From Acidimicrobiales bacterium (GTDB lineage: Bacteria > Actinomycetota > Acidimicrobiia > Acidimicrobiales > RAAP-2): 5,971 nucleotides of DNA. Positions within the stretch are counted from its first letter, which is position 1; each line of letters begins with the position of its first letter. The notes beneath the pieces were generated by a model. The model had not been told where the DNA came from. It did not search any database and was given only the letters and a program-made list of their open reading frames with translations. Of this stretch, positions 4,706 through 5,971 are shown in pieces. The stretch is from positions 1 to 5,971 of the forward strand of contig JASHWO010000038.1 in the NCBI GenBank assembly GCA_030044045.1. Reading direction: 5' to 3'. The translations under genes and the position numbers were made by a program.

Positions 4706-5947
4706 GTGGTGACAGGCGACGACGGGCGGGGGGCCTCGGAGCAGCGGGGCCCGGCGACGGTGCTGGCAGGCGAGCCACGGCTGGCCTACCAACCGGTGAT
4801 CGACCTGCTGTCCGGCCGGGTGCTCGGGTTCGAGGCGCTGCTGCGCTGGCACCACCCCACCCGAGGGGTCGTCCTCCCCCAGCTCCTCATCCCCTGGGCC
4901 GAGGCCAACGGCGACATCGTGGCCCTGGGCGAGTGGGTGCTGGTCGAGGGCTGCCGGCGGGCCACCGAGTGGCCGCCCAGCGTGCAGCTGGCCGTCAACT
5001 GCTCGATCGTCCAGCTCCGCCGGGGCATGGCCTCGGCGGCCGTGCGCCGGGCCCTGGACGAGTCCGGCCTGTCCCCCGACCGCCTGACGGTAGAGGTCAC
5101 CGAGCACGCCCTGTCGGAGGAGGCGGCCACGGCCGACCTGCGGGCCATCGCCGGGCTGGGGGTCCAGCTGGCGGTGGACGACGTGGGGACGAGCTGGAAC
5201 TCCTTCGAGCTGTTGCGGCGGTTGGACGTCAACACCATCAAGATCGACGGGTCGTTCGTGAGCGCGCTGGAGGCCCGCGAGGGGATCAACCGCATGGTGG
5301 TGCAGACGGTGATCCACCTGGCCCACACCTGCGGGATGTCCACCGTGGCCGAAGGGGTGGAGACGGCCGGCCACTCGGCCATCGTGCGGGAGTTCGAGTC
5401 CGACGCCGCCCAGGGCTACTTCTTCGCCCCGCCGCTCGACGGCGAGCTGGCCACCCGGCTGGCCAACCTGCCCGACCTGTCGTTCCCGCTGGAGGGACCG
5501 GGCTGGACCGACGGCGACGACTGGCCGTTCCCCGGGGCCGAGGCCGAGCAGTCGACCCCCCCGCCCCGCCGGGCCCGGCACGCCCGCCGGGGGAACGACC
5601 CGGAGCTGGACGGACCAGCGGTCGACGGCAACGGTCGCGTCCCCGACCTCGACAACCCCGATGGGCTGGCCGAGCTGGACGCCGCCCACGTCGGCGCGGC
5701 GGCCCCCGGCCCGCCCCCCGACGGGAACGGCATCGCCGCCGGCGAGGACCGGCCGGCCGAGGAGGGAGTCGCTGGCGAGGACCGGCCGGCTGGTGAGGGA
5801 GTCGCTGGCGAGGAAGCCGTTGGCCAGGACCAGGTGGACGGTGCCGAGCCCACCGAGCCCACCGGCGGCAGGGCCCGGAGCGGTGGCAGTGGCCGCCCGG
5901 TCGGCGCACCCCGCCCGCGCCGCCGCCGGGGGACCGGCCGCTCCTGA
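4706..5947 (+). CDS. Stand-alone EAL-domain cyclic-di-GMP phosphodiesterase with long disordered tail
   Basis: This 413-residue protein is predicted to hydrolyse cyclic di-GMP to pGpG. The EAL domain spans about residues 18-250. Visible catalytic and metal-binding positions are Glu43 in FEALLRWHHP, Asn98 in AVNCS, Glu130 in VEVTEH, Asp158-Asp159 in VDDVGTSWNSF, Lys179 in IKID, Glu216 in AEGVET and Gln236 in AQGYFF. The spacing agrees with active enzymes such as RocR, so it is probably active, although loop 6 reads DDVGTS where DDFGTG is usual. No GGDEF, PAS, membrane or signal segment is seen. Residues from about 262 to 413 form a low-complexity tail, first acidic and Pro/Gly-rich, with an 11-residue tandem repeat (345-370), then ending in a basic cluster (PRPRRRRGTGRS). 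Tail function is unknown; partner or nucleic-acid binding is possible. It follows the SDR gene by 117 nt with its own ribosome binding site, and no functional link to steroid breakdown is evident. Confidence 0.9.
   Translation: MVTGDDGRGASEQRGPATVLAGEPRLAYQPVIDLLSGRVLGFEALLRWHHPTRGVVLPQLLIPWAEANGDIVALGEWVLVEGCRRATEWPPSVQLAVNCSIVQLRRGMASAAVRRALDESGLSPDRLTVEVTEHALSEEAATADLRAIAGLGVQLAVDDVGTSWNSFELLRRLDVNTIKIDGSFVSALEAREGINRMVVQTVIHLAHTCGMSTVAEGVETAGHSAIVREFESDAAQGYFFAPPLDGELATRLANLPDLSFPLEGPGWTDGDDWPFPGAEAEQSTPPPRRARHARRGNDPELDGPAVDGNGRVPDLDNPDGLAELDAAHVGAAAPGPPPDGNGIAAGEDRPAEEGVAGEDRPAGEGVAGEEAVGQDQVDGAEPTEPTGGRARSGGSGRPVGAPRPRRRRGTGRS
5741..5815 (+). repeat. 33-bp tandem repeat in the EAL protein tail, 2.3 copies
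   Basis: Units at 5741-5773 and 5774-5806, plus a partial third at 5807-5815, encode GEDRPAEEGVA, GEDRPAGEGVA and GEE. The two full units differ at only a few bases. The unit length is a multiple of three, so copy-number change would keep the frame. Confidence 0.9.
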
Positions 5948-5956
5948 CGGCCGGCG

Positions 5957-5971
5957 TGGGGCAGGGGCCCC
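5957..5971 (+). repeat. GC-rich hairpin repeat, third copy, after the EAL gene (cut by window edge)
   Basis: TGGGG-CA-GGGGCCCC, identical to copy A as far as the window reaches, ten bases after the EAL stop. If completed outside, it would form a hairpin just downstream of the gene and could act as a terminator; no T-run is visible inside the window. Confidence 0.55.

Noticed and set aside
4675..5796. Long frames on both strands over the EAL gene
   Set aside because: No domain features; the EAL gene has its full catalytic set in its own frame.
5741..5815. Tandem repeats considered as a CRISPR-like array
   Set aside because: Units are directly adjacent without spacers, in frame and inside a coding tail.

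Overview
The window reads as chromosomal DNA from a very G+C-rich actinobacterium. The G/C bias falls at third codon positions, six of the seven genes start with GTG (only the antitoxin uses ATG), and two genes look leaderless, each with a TANNNT -10 box six bases before the start codon. The steroid genes resemble those of Mycobacterium and Rhodococcus, but details such as the long unconserved IpdB N-terminus suggest a more distant actinobacterium. I cannot name the genus.

Layout. Positions 1-2512 (minus strand) hold a tight operon, echA20 > ipdA > ipdB, with ipdB cut by the window edge. In mycobacteria these enzymes open the last two steroid rings: EchA20 opens ring D of HIEC-CoA and the IpdAB pair opens ring C of COCHEA-CoA. 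The echA20-ipdA gap is 10 nt with the ribosome binding site on the stop codon, and ipdA-ipdB share a 4-nt GTGA overlap. Positions 2621-3601 (minus strand) hold a type II toxin-antitoxin pair: an Xre/ParS-MbcA-like antitoxin first, then a RES-domain (MbcT-like) toxin. A 28-bp perfect palindrome (3609-3636) overlaps the predicted leaderless antitoxin promoter and is the likely autoregulatory operator. Positions 3686-4588 (plus strand) encode a short-chain dehydrogenase/reductase divergent from all of the above. Positions 4706-5947 (plus strand) encode a stand-alone EAL cyclic-di-GMP phosphodiesterase with a long, probably disordered repeat-bearing tail.

How the parts relate. In M. tuberculosis, SDR genes (Rv3549c/Rv3548c) lie divergent from echA20-ipdA-ipdB, and the arrangement here is the same except that the toxin-antitoxin pair sits in the divergent gap. 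The pair is transcribed toward echA20 with only 108 nt between toxin stop and echA20 start, so read-through into the catabolic operon is possible. The EAL protein appears functionally unrelated.

The most notable structural signals are the 28-bp operator; an exact 15-bp tandem duplication at the antitoxin/toxin junction that creates a second in-frame stop and start; and a small GC-rich hairpin repeat (TGGGGnnGGGGCCCCA) present twice at the start of ipdB and once, inverted, at the window's right edge. No tRNA, rRNA, CRISPR array or insertion sequence was seen, and no gene-free stretch exceeds 300 bases.
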